From: an uncultured Acidobacteriota bacterium
Lineage (GTDB): Bacteria; Acidobacteriota; Blastocatellia; Pyrinomonadales; Pyrinomonadaceae
Direction of reading: 5' to 3'
Assembly (NCBI GenBank): GCA_902826505.1
Contig: CADEFG010000071.1
Location: 1-12,545 of the forward strand
DNA length: 12,545 nt
A model generated the notes under the pieces. It saw nothing but the letters and a program-made list of their open reading frames with translations, searched no databases and had not been told where the DNA came from. Numbering within the stretch: the stretch's first letter is position 1; every line of letters starts with the position of its first letter. Position numbers and translations under genes: made by a program. Shown piece by piece: positions 1 to 5,575 of this stretch.

Positions 1-1015
1 GTGCAAATTTCAATAATTCTTTTTTTGCCCAATCATATTGCGGACGCGAGAAAGGTTCGACGGCGTCCGCCTCGATCGAAAGATTGGCGTTCGGGACGAC
101 CAGTTCAAAATCGGTATCGATCGTATTGCCGAAACCCTGACACAGCGGGCACGCGCCGAACGGCGAATTGAAACTGAACAGGCGCGGTTCCGGTTCTTCG
201 TAAACCGTTCCGTCGTATTTGCAGATGAATTTGTCGGAAAAATTCAGCGTTTGCGCTTCTGTTTCAGCCGTCCGAATAATTGCCGCGCCGCTTTCCCGGA
301 AACAGGTTTCGAGCGAATCAACCAATCTTTGGCGAATTTCCCGGTCGGCTTTCAAGCGGTCGATCAAAACGAATGTGTTTTCAAAATCCTTAAACGGATA
401 ATCTTCCGGTTTTTGCAGCTCGATCGTTTCGCCGTCGCGAAAAAGCCGCGTAAAACCGCCCTGCATCAAACTCATCAAATGCGCGATCGGCGATTGGTTT
501 TTGGTTTTTGGTTTTTGGATTTCGGTTTCAGCCGGAAACAAAACATAAAATCTGGTTCCTTCGGCGAGCGTTTCAAGCGTTTCATCCGCCGCCGATTCGG
601 GCGAATCTTTTTTTACTTCGCGGTTGCAGACATAACAAAAAGTTTGTCCGACGCGCGCAAAAAGAAGTCGCAAATAATCGTATATTTCGGTTTGCGTGGC
701 GACGGTCGAACGCGGGTTGCGCGTCGAGTTTTTTTGCCGGATCGCGATCGCCGGTGCGATTCCGAGAATCTCGTCGACATCGGGCTTGTCCATTCGTTCG
801 AGGAATTGACGGGCATAAGCCGAAAGCGATTCGACATAACGGCGCTGACCTTCGGCGTAGATCGTATCGAAAGCCAAACTCGATTTTCCCGAACCCGAAA
901 CGCCCGTCACGACGGTTAATTTATTGAGCGGTAACTTGAACGAAATGTTTTTCAGATTATGAACGCGCGCACCGCGCACCGTGATTGCTTCTTCTCTGGT
1001 CTTGACTGCTTGCAT
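1..1015 (-). CDS. uvrA: Excinuclease ABC subunit A (UvrA), N-terminal part, cut by window edge
   Basis: UvrA is the cytoplasmic damage-recognition ATPase of nucleotide excision repair; it binds DNA as a dimer and loads UvrB. The reading frame starts at ATG 1013-1015 and stays open to base 1, giving 338 of the usual ~940 residues. Near the N-terminus is VRGARVHNLKNI, then the Walker A loop TGVSGSGKSS (37-46), followed by AFDTIYAEGQRRYVESLSAY and NPRSTVATQTEIYDYLRLLF, all hallmark UvrA sequence. A CYVC pair lies at 127-130. The usual first zinc knuckle reads C265-K-Y-D268 ... C289-P-L-C292, so one canonical cysteine is Asp. Residues ~162-174 are encoded by 7-base tandem repeats (496-530). I see neither a Shine-Dalgarno sequence nor an obvious E. 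coli-type LexA box upstream. Identification is firm; the start is probable. Confidence 0.96.
   Translation of the reverse strand, partial: MQAVKTREEAITVRGARVHNLKNISFKLPLNKLTVVTGVSGSGKSSLAFDTIYAEGQRRYVESLSAYARQFLERMDKPDVDEILGIAPAIAIRQKNSTRNPRSTVATQTEIYDYLRLLFARVGQTFCYVCNREVKKDSPESAADETLETLAEGTRFYVLFPAETEIQKPKTKNQSPIAHLMSLMQGGFTRLFRDGETIELQKPEDYPFKDFENTFVLIDRLKADREIRQRLVDSLETCFRESGAAIIRTAETEAQTLNFSDKFICKYDGTVYEEPEPRLFSFNSPFGACPLCQGFGNTIDTDFELVVPNANLSIEADAVEPFSRPQYDWAKKELLKFA
496..530 (-). repeat. Heptad tandem repeat inside uvrA
   Basis: Five successive 7-base units on the plus strand: GGTTTTT three times, then GGATTTC and GGTTTCA. On the coding strand they read as CCnAAAn units and give the Gln/Lys/Pro/Thr-rich peptide IQKPKTKNQ. 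Relative to E. coli UvrA recalled from memory, the segment falls in a length-variable stretch between VLFP and the next helix, so it probably lengthens a surface loop. Similar heptads occur in the DUF1223 gene and in moeA. Confidence 0.75.
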
Positions 1016-1121
1016 AGATGAAATATTTTGTCGTTTGAGCAAAATTCAATTTTACCAAAATGGAATTAGGAAACAAAACACGGATCAAATTAAAGGTCGG
1101 GAATAAAATAAAAGATTTGAG

Positions 1122-1127
1122 TATAAT
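1122..1127 (+). promoter_or_regulatory. -10 box of the DUF1223 gene, probably leaderless transcript
   Basis: A perfect TATAAT ends six bases before the ATG at 1134. A transcript starting about seven bases after the -10 box would begin at or next to the start codon, so the mRNA would have essentially no 5' leader. No convincing -35 hexamer is visible 16-18 bases upstream, where the sequence is GGTCGGGAAT. Confidence 0.5.
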
Positions 1128-1133
1128 AAAATT

Positions 1134-1928
1134 ATGAAGTCAGCAGTAATTTTTCTATTTTTAATTTTCTCAGCCGCTTGCTCGATGCAGCAGGTTGAAA
1201 GTCAGAAATTAAACGAAGACCAAAAGCCGAAAACCGAAAGCCAAACCGCCAAACAAACTGTTTTGGTCGAGCTTTTTACATCCGAAGGCTGTTCGAGCTG
1301 TCCGCCCGCCGACCGCGCTTTGGCGTTTCTTGATAAAGAACAGCCTTACGCGCAAGCCGAAATCATCACGCTCGCACTGCACGTCGATTACTGGAATAAG
1401 TTGGGTTGGAAAGATGAATTCTCAACGTCGCTTTTTACGCAGCGACAAGAAAATTACGCCGAAAAATTAAAACTCGATTCGGCTTATACGCCGCAAATGA
1501 TTGTTGACGGCAAAACCGAATTCGTCGGAAGCGATTTGGGCAAAGCCGCTAAAATCATCACCGAAGCCGCCAAAATTCAAAAAGGAAAAATCGAGATTGT
1601 CAAAAATGAAGGAAAACTTTCGATCAAAATCACGGATTTGCCCGTTCACGAAAATGCCGGTATTTATCTGGTGATTGCCGAAGACAATCTGCGATCGAAT
1701 GTTGCCCGCGGCGAAAATTCGGGAAAGATTCTCGAACATCAATCGGTGGTCCGCGAGCTTCGATCGATCGGAAATCTCAGCGCCGCGCAAAGATCGACGG
1801 AAGTTGAAACAGCTTTGCAGATAAATTCGAACTGGAAATCCGAAAACCTGAAGATAATAATTTTCGCGCAGGAAAACGAAAGCCGGAAGATTTTGGGCGC
1901 GGGCAGAATTTATTACGGGAAAAACTAA
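1134..1928 (+). CDS. DUF1223 thioredoxin-like lipoprotein
   Basis: A 264-residue exported protein of the DUF1223 family, which has a thioredoxin-like fold and no well-established reaction that I know of. Residues 1-16 form a lipoprotein signal (hydrophobic stretch then FSAAC, lipid-modified Cys16). A Lys/Gln/Thr-rich linker follows (~24-42), part of which is encoded by 7-base repeats. The domain begins VLVELFTSEGCSSCPPADRA, with a CxxC pair at C53/C56, then LHVDYWNKLGW (82-92) and TPQMIVDG (119-126), where the Pro matches the cis-Pro loop facing the CxxC in thioredoxin folds. A redox or thiol-related envelope role is inferred. The gene is divergent from uvrA and convergent with the minus-strand gene ending at 1932, with only three bases between the stop codons. 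The ATG is favoured by the lipobox and the close -10 box. Confidence 0.88.
   Translation: MKSAVIFLFLIFSAACSMQQVESQKLNEDQKPKTESQTAKQTVLVELFTSEGCSSCPPADRALAFLDKEQPYAQAEIITLALHVDYWNKLGWKDEFSTSLFTQRQENYAEKLKLDSAYTPQMIVDGKTEFVGSDLGKAAKIITEAAKIQKGKIEIVKNEGKLSIKITDLPVHENAGIYLVIAEDNLRSNVARGENSGKILEHQSVVRELRSIGNLSAAQRSTEVETALQINSNWKSENLKIIIFAQENESRKILGAGRIYYGKN
1220..1247 (+). repeat. Heptad tandem repeat inside the DUF1223 gene
   Basis: Four degenerate 7-base units, CCAAAAG, CCGAAAA, CCGAAAG and CCAAACC, encode about residues 29-38 (DQKPKTESQT) in the linker between the lipid anchor and the thioredoxin-like domain. Both the units and the peptide resemble the uvrA insertion (QKPKTKNQ). Confidence 0.65.
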
Positions 1929-1931
1929 AAA

Positions 1932-2204
1932 TCACCAGCGAAGATCGTATTTCGTAAAATTTTCGCGCCAGTCTTCATCCGTTTCGATTTTGAGAATCGG
2001 AATTCCGCCGTCAAAGGTAATTTCGCTTTCCAAAACGCGGTGCAGACGATAATTTCTGCCGGTCGGCGACGCCACCGAAAGCGTTGCCTTTTCTTCATTA
2101 AACCGGCAGACAACGGCGCTTCGCCAATCGGTTTTCGAGCGAACCAGAAGCCGCCCGCCGACCGGCAATTCGCGCAATGTTATTAAGGTTTCGGGAGTTT
2201 CCAC
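1932..2204 (-). CDS. Small conserved-looking hypothetical protein overlapping the L,D-transpeptidase gene
   Basis: A 90-residue protein if it starts at GTG 2202-2204. It reads VETPETLITLRELPVGGR, then LLVRSKTDWRSAVVCRF and SPTGRNYRLHRV, and ends NFTKYDLRW. Composition, with alternating hydrophobic beta-like segments and no low-complexity bias, looks like real protein. I do not recognise a named family; it could be a small beta-rich domain. No signal peptide or membrane segment is visible. The open frame continues upstream to 2366, but that part is Arg-rich and lies wholly inside the L,D-transpeptidase gene, so it is likely shadow. The chosen start overlaps the transpeptidase by 22 bases, suggesting translational coupling; a TTG at 2175-2177 would avoid the overlap and give 81 residues. 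No Shine-Dalgarno sequence precedes either start. The stop is three bases from the convergent DUF1223 stop. Confidence 0.65.
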   Translation of the reverse strand: METPETLITLRELPVGGRLLVRSKTDWRSAVVCRFNEEKATLSVASPTGRNYRLHRVLESEITFDGGIPILKIETDEDWRENFTKYDLRW

Positions 2205-2953
2205 TTGGTTTGAAATTGTTTGTACGAGGTTTCGGGCATCTGAATCAAGACGGGATTTTTCGCGGCGTCGATCCATTTCATGATCGTTTCGAGATTTTCG
2301 CGCTTCATCGCCGTACAGCCTGCCGTTCCGCTTTCGGCGTCTTTCCAAATATGCAGAAAAATACACGATCCCGCGCCTTTCGTGACCGGATTTGAATTAT
2401 GCGCGACAACCACGCCGAGATCGTATTCGGAGCCGACCGCGAGCATTTTTTCCGAACTTTCCCAATCAAAATCGCCGACCTTCATGCGGTCAACGATTTT
2501 GTTATAAAAGGAAGATTTTGGGTCGTCAACGCATTCGGTATATTCTTCGAGACGCGTAAAGGGAAGTTTCACCGAATCGGGTTTGTCCTTTGAGCCGAAA
2601 GTTTCGGTCAAAGAAAAAATTCCCGCCGGAGCCTTGCCGTCGCCTTCTTTTTTCATCAAGATCATTCCCGTATCGGACGGCAGTTTGTTGAGTCCGGTGC
2701 CCCACGCCAAACCGTTTTTGCCGACGACGACCGGGAATGCTTCGCCGACCGCTTTCCATTTCGCTTTTGTCGATTGGCGTTCAAAAAGCCGGGCGCTGCC
2801 TTGAACTGCCGACCAATCTTTCGTCGTGACAACAACCGACTGCAATGATTTCGAATAGGGAATTGGCGGTTTCAGCGGGATCGGTTTTTTTACTTGACCG
2901 CTGACCGCCAGAAAGCTAAATAAAATGAGCGAAAATAAGACGAATTTTCTCAT
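2183..2953 (-). CDS. Exported L,D-transpeptidase-family protein (YkuD-like catalytic domain)
   Basis: A 256-residue protein with a Sec signal peptide (1 to ~19, ending AVSGQ) and a catalytic domain of the L,D-transpeptidase type. These enzymes use a cysteine to form 3-3 crosslinks in peptidoglycan or to attach proteins to it in the periplasm. Family features are GKNGLAWGTGL (78-88), the loop GDGKAPAGIFSL (104-115) before a phenylalanine-glycine pair, VVVAHNSNP (181-189), and GSCIFLHIWKD running into SGTAGCTAM, placing His201 and catalytic Cys213. The arrangement resembles the COG3786 subgroup rather than the classic HGCHN form. The reading frame is intact from ATG 2951-2953. The upstream M50B-like gene is separated by a terminator, so this gene probably has its own promoter; a small gene overlaps its 3' end. 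Exact substrate is unknown. Confidence 0.88.
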   Translation of the reverse strand: MRKFVLFSLILFSFLAVSGQVKKPIPLKPPIPYSKSLQSVVVTTKDWSAVQGSARLFERQSTKAKWKAVGEAFPVVVGKNGLAWGTGLNKLPSDTGMILMKKEGDGKAPAGIFSLTETFGSKDKPDSVKLPFTRLEEYTECVDDPKSSFYNKIVDRMKVGDFDWESSEKMLAVGSEYDLGVVVAHNSNPVTKGAGSCIFLHIWKDAESGTAGCTAMKRENLETIMKWIDAAKNPVLIQMPETSYKQFQTKWKLPKP

Positions 2954-2977
2954 AAAATTTTGATGACCGTAAAGGTA

Positions 2978-3014
2978 AAAAAGCTGATTGCAATTTTATC
3001 ACAATCAGCTTTTT
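2978..3014 (-). terminator. Intrinsic terminator of the M50B-like gene
   Basis: A perfect 13-bp stem (AAAAAGCTGATTG at 2978-2990 against CAATCAGCTTTTT at 3002-3014) encloses an 11-base loop. On the minus strand the stem ends in a run of six T, directly downstream of the M50B-like stop at 3042. Flanking GTAAAAA and TTCAAAA-type units (to about 3035) extend the arms imperfectly. It could also work on the plus strand. Confidence 0.75.
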
Positions 3015-3041
3015 ACTTTTGAACCTTTTTACTTTTTAAGC

Positions 3042-3830
3042 CTAATCCTCAAACGGCAAATCGCTTTGTTTCGATTTTTGGCTGACGGCGTAAAATCTTA
3101 AACCGACCGAAATCATCAGGATCGAAATCCCGATCCAGATCAAAACCCAGACAAACGCGGGAAGTCCGGTCGCGTTCGCCATATTGGTCGCGTCGTTCTG
3201 CAAATCCATTCCGCCGATCGGCGCATTGATAAAGAACAAATTTTTCAAGTCGGTAACGGCGTTCAGCAAACATTGGATCGCCAGAAATGCGACCGCAAAA
3301 TTCGCCGTTCTTTCGCTCGCATATTTACCGAGCGCAAAAAGTCCGGCTGCCAGAACCGCGCCGGCGGCGATTGTAAACGCGATGCTCAAAAAACCGACCT
3401 GGAGCGAAAAAATATTCCACATCGGGCTCAGGATTCCGAAAAAGAGCGTCATCAACGCGATAAATGCGGCTGAACCGAAAAGAACTTTCTTGGCTGAAAC
3501 GGTTTTGCGAATTAGCAATAAAAGCAAAACGCCGAACGCCATTGAGCCGAGATAGCCCGCGCTCGAAGTCAGCAAGCCGCCGATCAATCCGGAAGGTGCC
3601 GAATAAACAACGCCGCTTCCGTCAGCCGCGATTGTCAGACTCTGGACCGAACCACCGGTCAAAAGCGCGGCGAGAACGTGGCTGCCTTCATGGATAAACG
3701 TCACGAACAAACGAATCGGATAGGTCACGATTCCTAAATACGGAATAAACCATAAAGCAATCGTAATGACGGTGGCAATCAGCAAAAGTGTTAATTGCGG
3801 TTTGGCATCATCGGCTAATTTATATCTCAT
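3042..3830 (-). CDS. M50B-like membrane metalloprotease-family protein
   Basis: A 262-residue polytopic membrane protein with about six or seven hydrophobic segments (~13-35, 38-58, 90-108, 115-133, 147-168, 175-195, 224-246). The second segment carries FIHEGSHVLAALLTGG, with HEGSH (47-51) matching the HExxH zinc motif of site-2-protease-like M50B proteins. The usual LDG-type third-ligand motif is not seen; instead the C-terminal part has GGMDLQNDATNMANATGLPA (207-226), where Asp213 might serve. Peptidase activity is therefore plausible but not shown, and no substrate is evident. The start at 3828-3830 has AAGGAG 13 bases upstream, rather far for a ribosome site, and a TATAAA box (3835-3840) almost touching the ATG. 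A dyad lies further upstream at 3858-3900. Confidence 0.8.
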   Translation of the reverse strand: MRYKLADDAKPQLTLLLIATVITIALWFIPYLGIVTYPIRLFVTFIHEGSHVLAALLTGGSVQSLTIAADGSGVVYSAPSGLIGGLLTSSAGYLGSMAFGVLLLLLIRKTVSAKKVLFGSAAFIALMTLFFGILSPMWNIFSLQVGFLSIAFTIAAGAVLAAGLFALGKYASERTANFAVAFLAIQCLLNAVTDLKNLFFINAPIGGMDLQNDATNMANATGLPAFVWVLIWIGISILMISVGLRFYAVSQKSKQSDLPFED

Positions 3831-3834
3831 TATT

Positions 3835-3865
3835 TTTATAAAACTCCTTTTCTGGTCTTTGGCAA
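3835..3865 (-). promoter_or_regulatory. Possible promoter of the M50B-like gene
   Basis: On the minus strand, TTGCCA (3860-3865) is followed after 19 bases by TATAAA (3835-3840), four bases before the ATG. The spacing is longer than ideal. The -35-like element lies inside the left arm of the dyad at 3858-3900, which fits an operator, though this is only positional evidence. Confidence 0.3.
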
Positions 3866-3900
3866 ACTTTACGCTTTATTCTACCGTAAAGTTCGTCAAA
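3858..3900. repeat. Inverted repeat upstream of the M50B-like gene (possible operator)
   Basis: Sixteen-base arms (3858-3873 and 3885-3900) pair at 14 of 16 positions, including an uninterrupted AACTTTACG / CGTAAAGTT core, around an 11-base spacer. No T-run follows on either strand, so an operator or 5' structure is more likely than a terminator. Confidence 0.5.
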
Positions 3901-4170
3901 GCAAAAGAAAATTATTTGATGTGAGTTGACAAAATTGCGTTGCGTCGTCAGAAAAAGTTTTGAATTGGCTGAAAATTGCCTTGATTTTCAAACATTTCGG
4001 CAAGCGGTCTTGCACAAAAAGATTGAGGAGACGATTGGTCAATCGAAAAACGTCAATCGAAAGATCGTTTATTTAATAAAGTTGCCGGAAGTTTTTTCTG
4101 AACGACTGATGATTTCTACAAATTTTTCGTCAGAACTGGTTTTTTCTGAAAAGACTGAAATCCAACTAAG
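3901..4170. other. Gene-poor interval between moaC and the M50B-like gene
   Basis: I find no convincing gene here. The interval holds a cluster of CAATCG/CGATTG words: a perfect CGATTG-GT-CAATCG dyad at 4032-4045 and a direct repeat GTCAATCGAAA at 4038-4048 and 4052-4062. It also holds a direct repeat GTTTTTTCTGAA at 4091-4102 and 4139-4150. A 98-codon plus-strand frame (TTG 3926 to 4222) runs into moaC antisense and has no recognisable family. The interval lies upstream of the M50B-like gene and downstream of moaC, so control of the former or an untranslated RNA are possibilities. Confidence 0.4.
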
Positions 4171-4641
4171 TTACTGGCGGATAAAATCGCCGCTTTTTCC
4201 GCCGGTTTTCGATTCGAGCTGAATTTCAGTGATTACAATATCTTTTTGAACGGCTTTGCACATATCGTAAATCGTCAGAGCGGCGACCGAAACGGCGGTC
4301 AGTGCTTCCATTTCGACGCCGGTTTGCGAAGCGGTTTTCGCTTCGGCTTCGAGATAAACGCCGCCGTCAGTGATTTCGGTTTTAACGTCAACTTTTGAAA
4401 GATTGATCTGATGACACAGCGGAATCAGTTCCGAGGTTCGTTTCGCCGCCATAATTCCGGCGATCCGCGCAATTTCGAGTGGATTTCCTTTCGGATTTTC
4501 GTTCGCTCGGAGGATTTCGATCGTTTCCTTGTTGAGCAAAACTTTTGCCGAAGCGATCGCCCGGCGCGCGGTCGTCGATTTTTCGGAAACATCAACCATT
4601 TTTATTTTGCCTTGTTCGTCAAAATGCGAAAGTTTTTTCAT
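4171..4641 (-). CDS. moaC: Cyclic pyranopterin monophosphate synthase MoaC
   Basis: MoaC completes the first stage of molybdenum cofactor synthesis in the cytoplasm, converting the product of MoaA (3',8-cyclo-7,8-dihydro-GTP) into cyclic pyranopterin monophosphate. The 156 residues match the usual length. Visible family blocks are MVDVSEKSTTARRA (15-28), ARIAGIMAAKRTSELIPLCH (58-77), TGVEMEALTAVSVAALTIYD (107-126), MCKAVQKD and KTGGKSGDF. Residues lining the active site in E. coli MoaC (Lys51, His77, Asp128, Lys131, Lys147) correspond to Lys51, His77, Asp126, Lys129 and Lys145. I start at ATG 4639-4641 (MKKLSHF) because it aligns with the E. coli N-terminus; an in-frame ATG at 4665 would add eight residues encoded by a repeat element. 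No clear Shine-Dalgarno sequence precedes it. It lies downstream of the methyltransferase on the same strand, in a run containing moeA. Confidence 0.97.
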   Translation of the reverse strand: MKKLSHFDEQGKIKMVDVSEKSTTARRAIASAKVLLNKETIEILRANENPKGNPLEIARIAGIMAAKRTSELIPLCHQINLSKVDVKTEITDGGVYLEAEAKTASQTGVEMEALTAVSVAALTIYDMCKAVQKDIVITEIQLESKTGGKSGDFIRQ

Positions 4642-4651
4642 AGGAATTTTT

Positions 4652-4716
4652 GCCACAGAGCGCACAGAGAACTCTGAGAAAAAATCAAACTCTGAGAACT
4701 CTGTGTTCTCGGTGGC
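4652..4716. repeat. Fold-back repeat of 9-base CACAGAGnn units
   Basis: Two 29-base arms (4652-4680 and 4688-4716) are inverted copies that match at about 21 positions. The mismatches fall mainly at regular spacer positions, because the arms are built of CACAGAG/CTCTGAG words every nine bases, starting GCCAC and ending GTGGC. The element fills the space between the methyltransferase stop, which it touches, and moaC. From general familiarity, CACAGAG-type intergenic repeats recur in several bacterial phyla. It might slow or end transcription, but lacks a clean T-run. Confidence 0.75.
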
Positions 4717-5450
4717 TAATTTTTCTTAGCCTTAAAAATCAAAGTATTTCCGCCGAGCAAAACTTCTTTGGAATTCAGTTCGTCCGTCCAGCGCGCTTTT
4801 CTTTTCCGGGCGGAAGCAAAACGCGCCGCGAATTTGATCAAGCCGACGATCGGGAAATATGCCCACGAATTCTTTTTTGGTTTGTCGAAATAGGTTTGTT
4901 CAATGGCAAATCCATTTTTTTCCAAAAGATAACGAACTTCCGAATAACCGATCGGATTAACATGGAGCGCGATTTCTTCCATTCCGCCGAATTCGCGTTC
5001 GATGTCCCGTAAAACTTCTGCCGAAAGCGGTTTGAAATGCGAAGTATAGCCGTTGAACAGCCATTTCAGGCGCTCTTCGATGTTCATAATATTCGGCACG
5101 CTGACGATCAAAGTTCCGTTTTCTTTCAAAATCCGCGCAAATTCGCGCATCGCATTTGCCGGGTTTTCGATATGTTCAAGACCTTCGACACAAACGACAA
5201 AATCAAACGATCGATCATCGTAGGGAAGCCGCGCGTCCAGATTTCCGCGTTTGATCTCCCTTTCGGGAAGCTTGAAAATTTCGGTGTATAAATCACAGCA
5301 CGAAACCTCAAAACCGAGGTTTTTCAGACGCAAAGCCAACGCGCCTTCGCCCGCCGGAACGTCCAGAACTTTTCCGCGACCGGCATCCTTGAGAATTTTT
5401 TCGACAGTTTCATGAATGGCTTCGTGCGCGAGCGCGACCGGACTTTGCAT
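4716..5450 (-). CDS. Class I SAM-dependent methyltransferase
   Basis: A 244-residue soluble protein with a Rossmann-type methyltransferase domain. Motif I is VLDVPAGEGALALRL (28-42), the acidic residue after strand 2 is in CCDLY (Asp53), motif II-like sequence is FDFVVCVEGLEHIENP (82-97), and post-motif sequence is ILKENGTLIVSVPNIMNI. It fits the Methyltransf_11/UbiE-like superfamily. The C-terminal third (LKWLFNGYTSHFKPLS, then HVNPIGYSEVRYLLEKNGF) resembles methyltransferases found near sugar or lipid biosynthesis genes, but the substrate cannot be read from sequence. It sits between moeA and moaC without an obvious place in Moco synthesis. Distinct fold-back repeats flank it on both sides. 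The ATG at 5448-5450 is the natural start for the domain; no Shine-Dalgarno sequence is evident. Confidence 0.88.
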   Translation of the reverse strand: MQSPVALAHEAIHETVEKILKDAGRGKVLDVPAGEGALALRLKNLGFEVSCCDLYTEIFKLPEREIKRGNLDARLPYDDRSFDFVVCVEGLEHIENPANAMREFARILKENGTLIVSVPNIMNIEERLKWLFNGYTSHFKPLSAEVLRDIEREFGGMEEIALHVNPIGYSEVRYLLEKNGFAIEQTYFDKPKKNSWAYFPIVGLIKFAARFASARKRKARWTDELNSKEVLLGGNTLIFKAKKN

Positions 5451-5485
5451 AAATTATGAAATTACACTACAAAGATAAAAAAAAG

Positions 5486-5570
5486 AAATTTGCCCACGAA
5501 ATACACGAAAATAACGAAAAGGTTAAAATAGATTTTTTTCGTATATTTTGTGTATTTCGTGGGCAAATTT
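5486..5570. repeat. Fold-back repeat with ACGAAATACAC arms
   Basis: Perfect 21-base inverted arms (5486-5506 and 5550-5570) contain TTTGCCCACGAAATACAC. Pairing continues imperfectly inward through AAAATA/ACGAAAA on the left and the matching TTTTTCGTATATTTT on the right, leaving a short centre near 5521-5531. It occupies most of the 125 bases between the moeA stop (5576-5578) and the methyltransferase start (5450). Words of the GCCCACGAAATACACGAAA type are, from general familiarity, recurrent intergenic repeats in several bacterial phyla. It may act as a transcript stabiliser or terminator after moeA. Confidence 0.85.
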
Positions 5571-5575
5571 AAAAA

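Noticed and set aside
496..530. CRISPR-like or microsatellite array
   Set aside because: Seven-base units without spacers; not a CRISPR. Too short and degenerate to be claimed as a phase-variable microsatellite.
38..919. 293-codon plus-strand open frame
   Set aside because: It lies entirely antisense to uvrA, whose protein is unmistakable; the product is Arg/Phe-rich with no family resemblance.
1016..1133. SOS (LexA) box controlling uvrA
   Set aside because: No CTGT-N8-ACAG-like dyad is seen, although LexA sites differ between phyla and another form could be missed.
2205..2366. N-terminal extension of the small hypothetical gene to ATG 2366
   Set aside because: Fully inside the L,D-transpeptidase frame and Arg/Lys-rich, typical of an out-of-frame shadow.
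3926..4222. 98-codon plus-strand frame starting at TTG
   Set aside because: Rare start codon, runs into the moaC antisense strand, no recognisable motifs and no ribosome site. Kept only as a description of the gap.
4642..4665. Upstream ATG giving MoaC eight extra residues (MRSVAKIP)
   Set aside because: The extra codons come mostly from the CACAGAG fold-back repeat and have no counterpart in E. coli MoaC.
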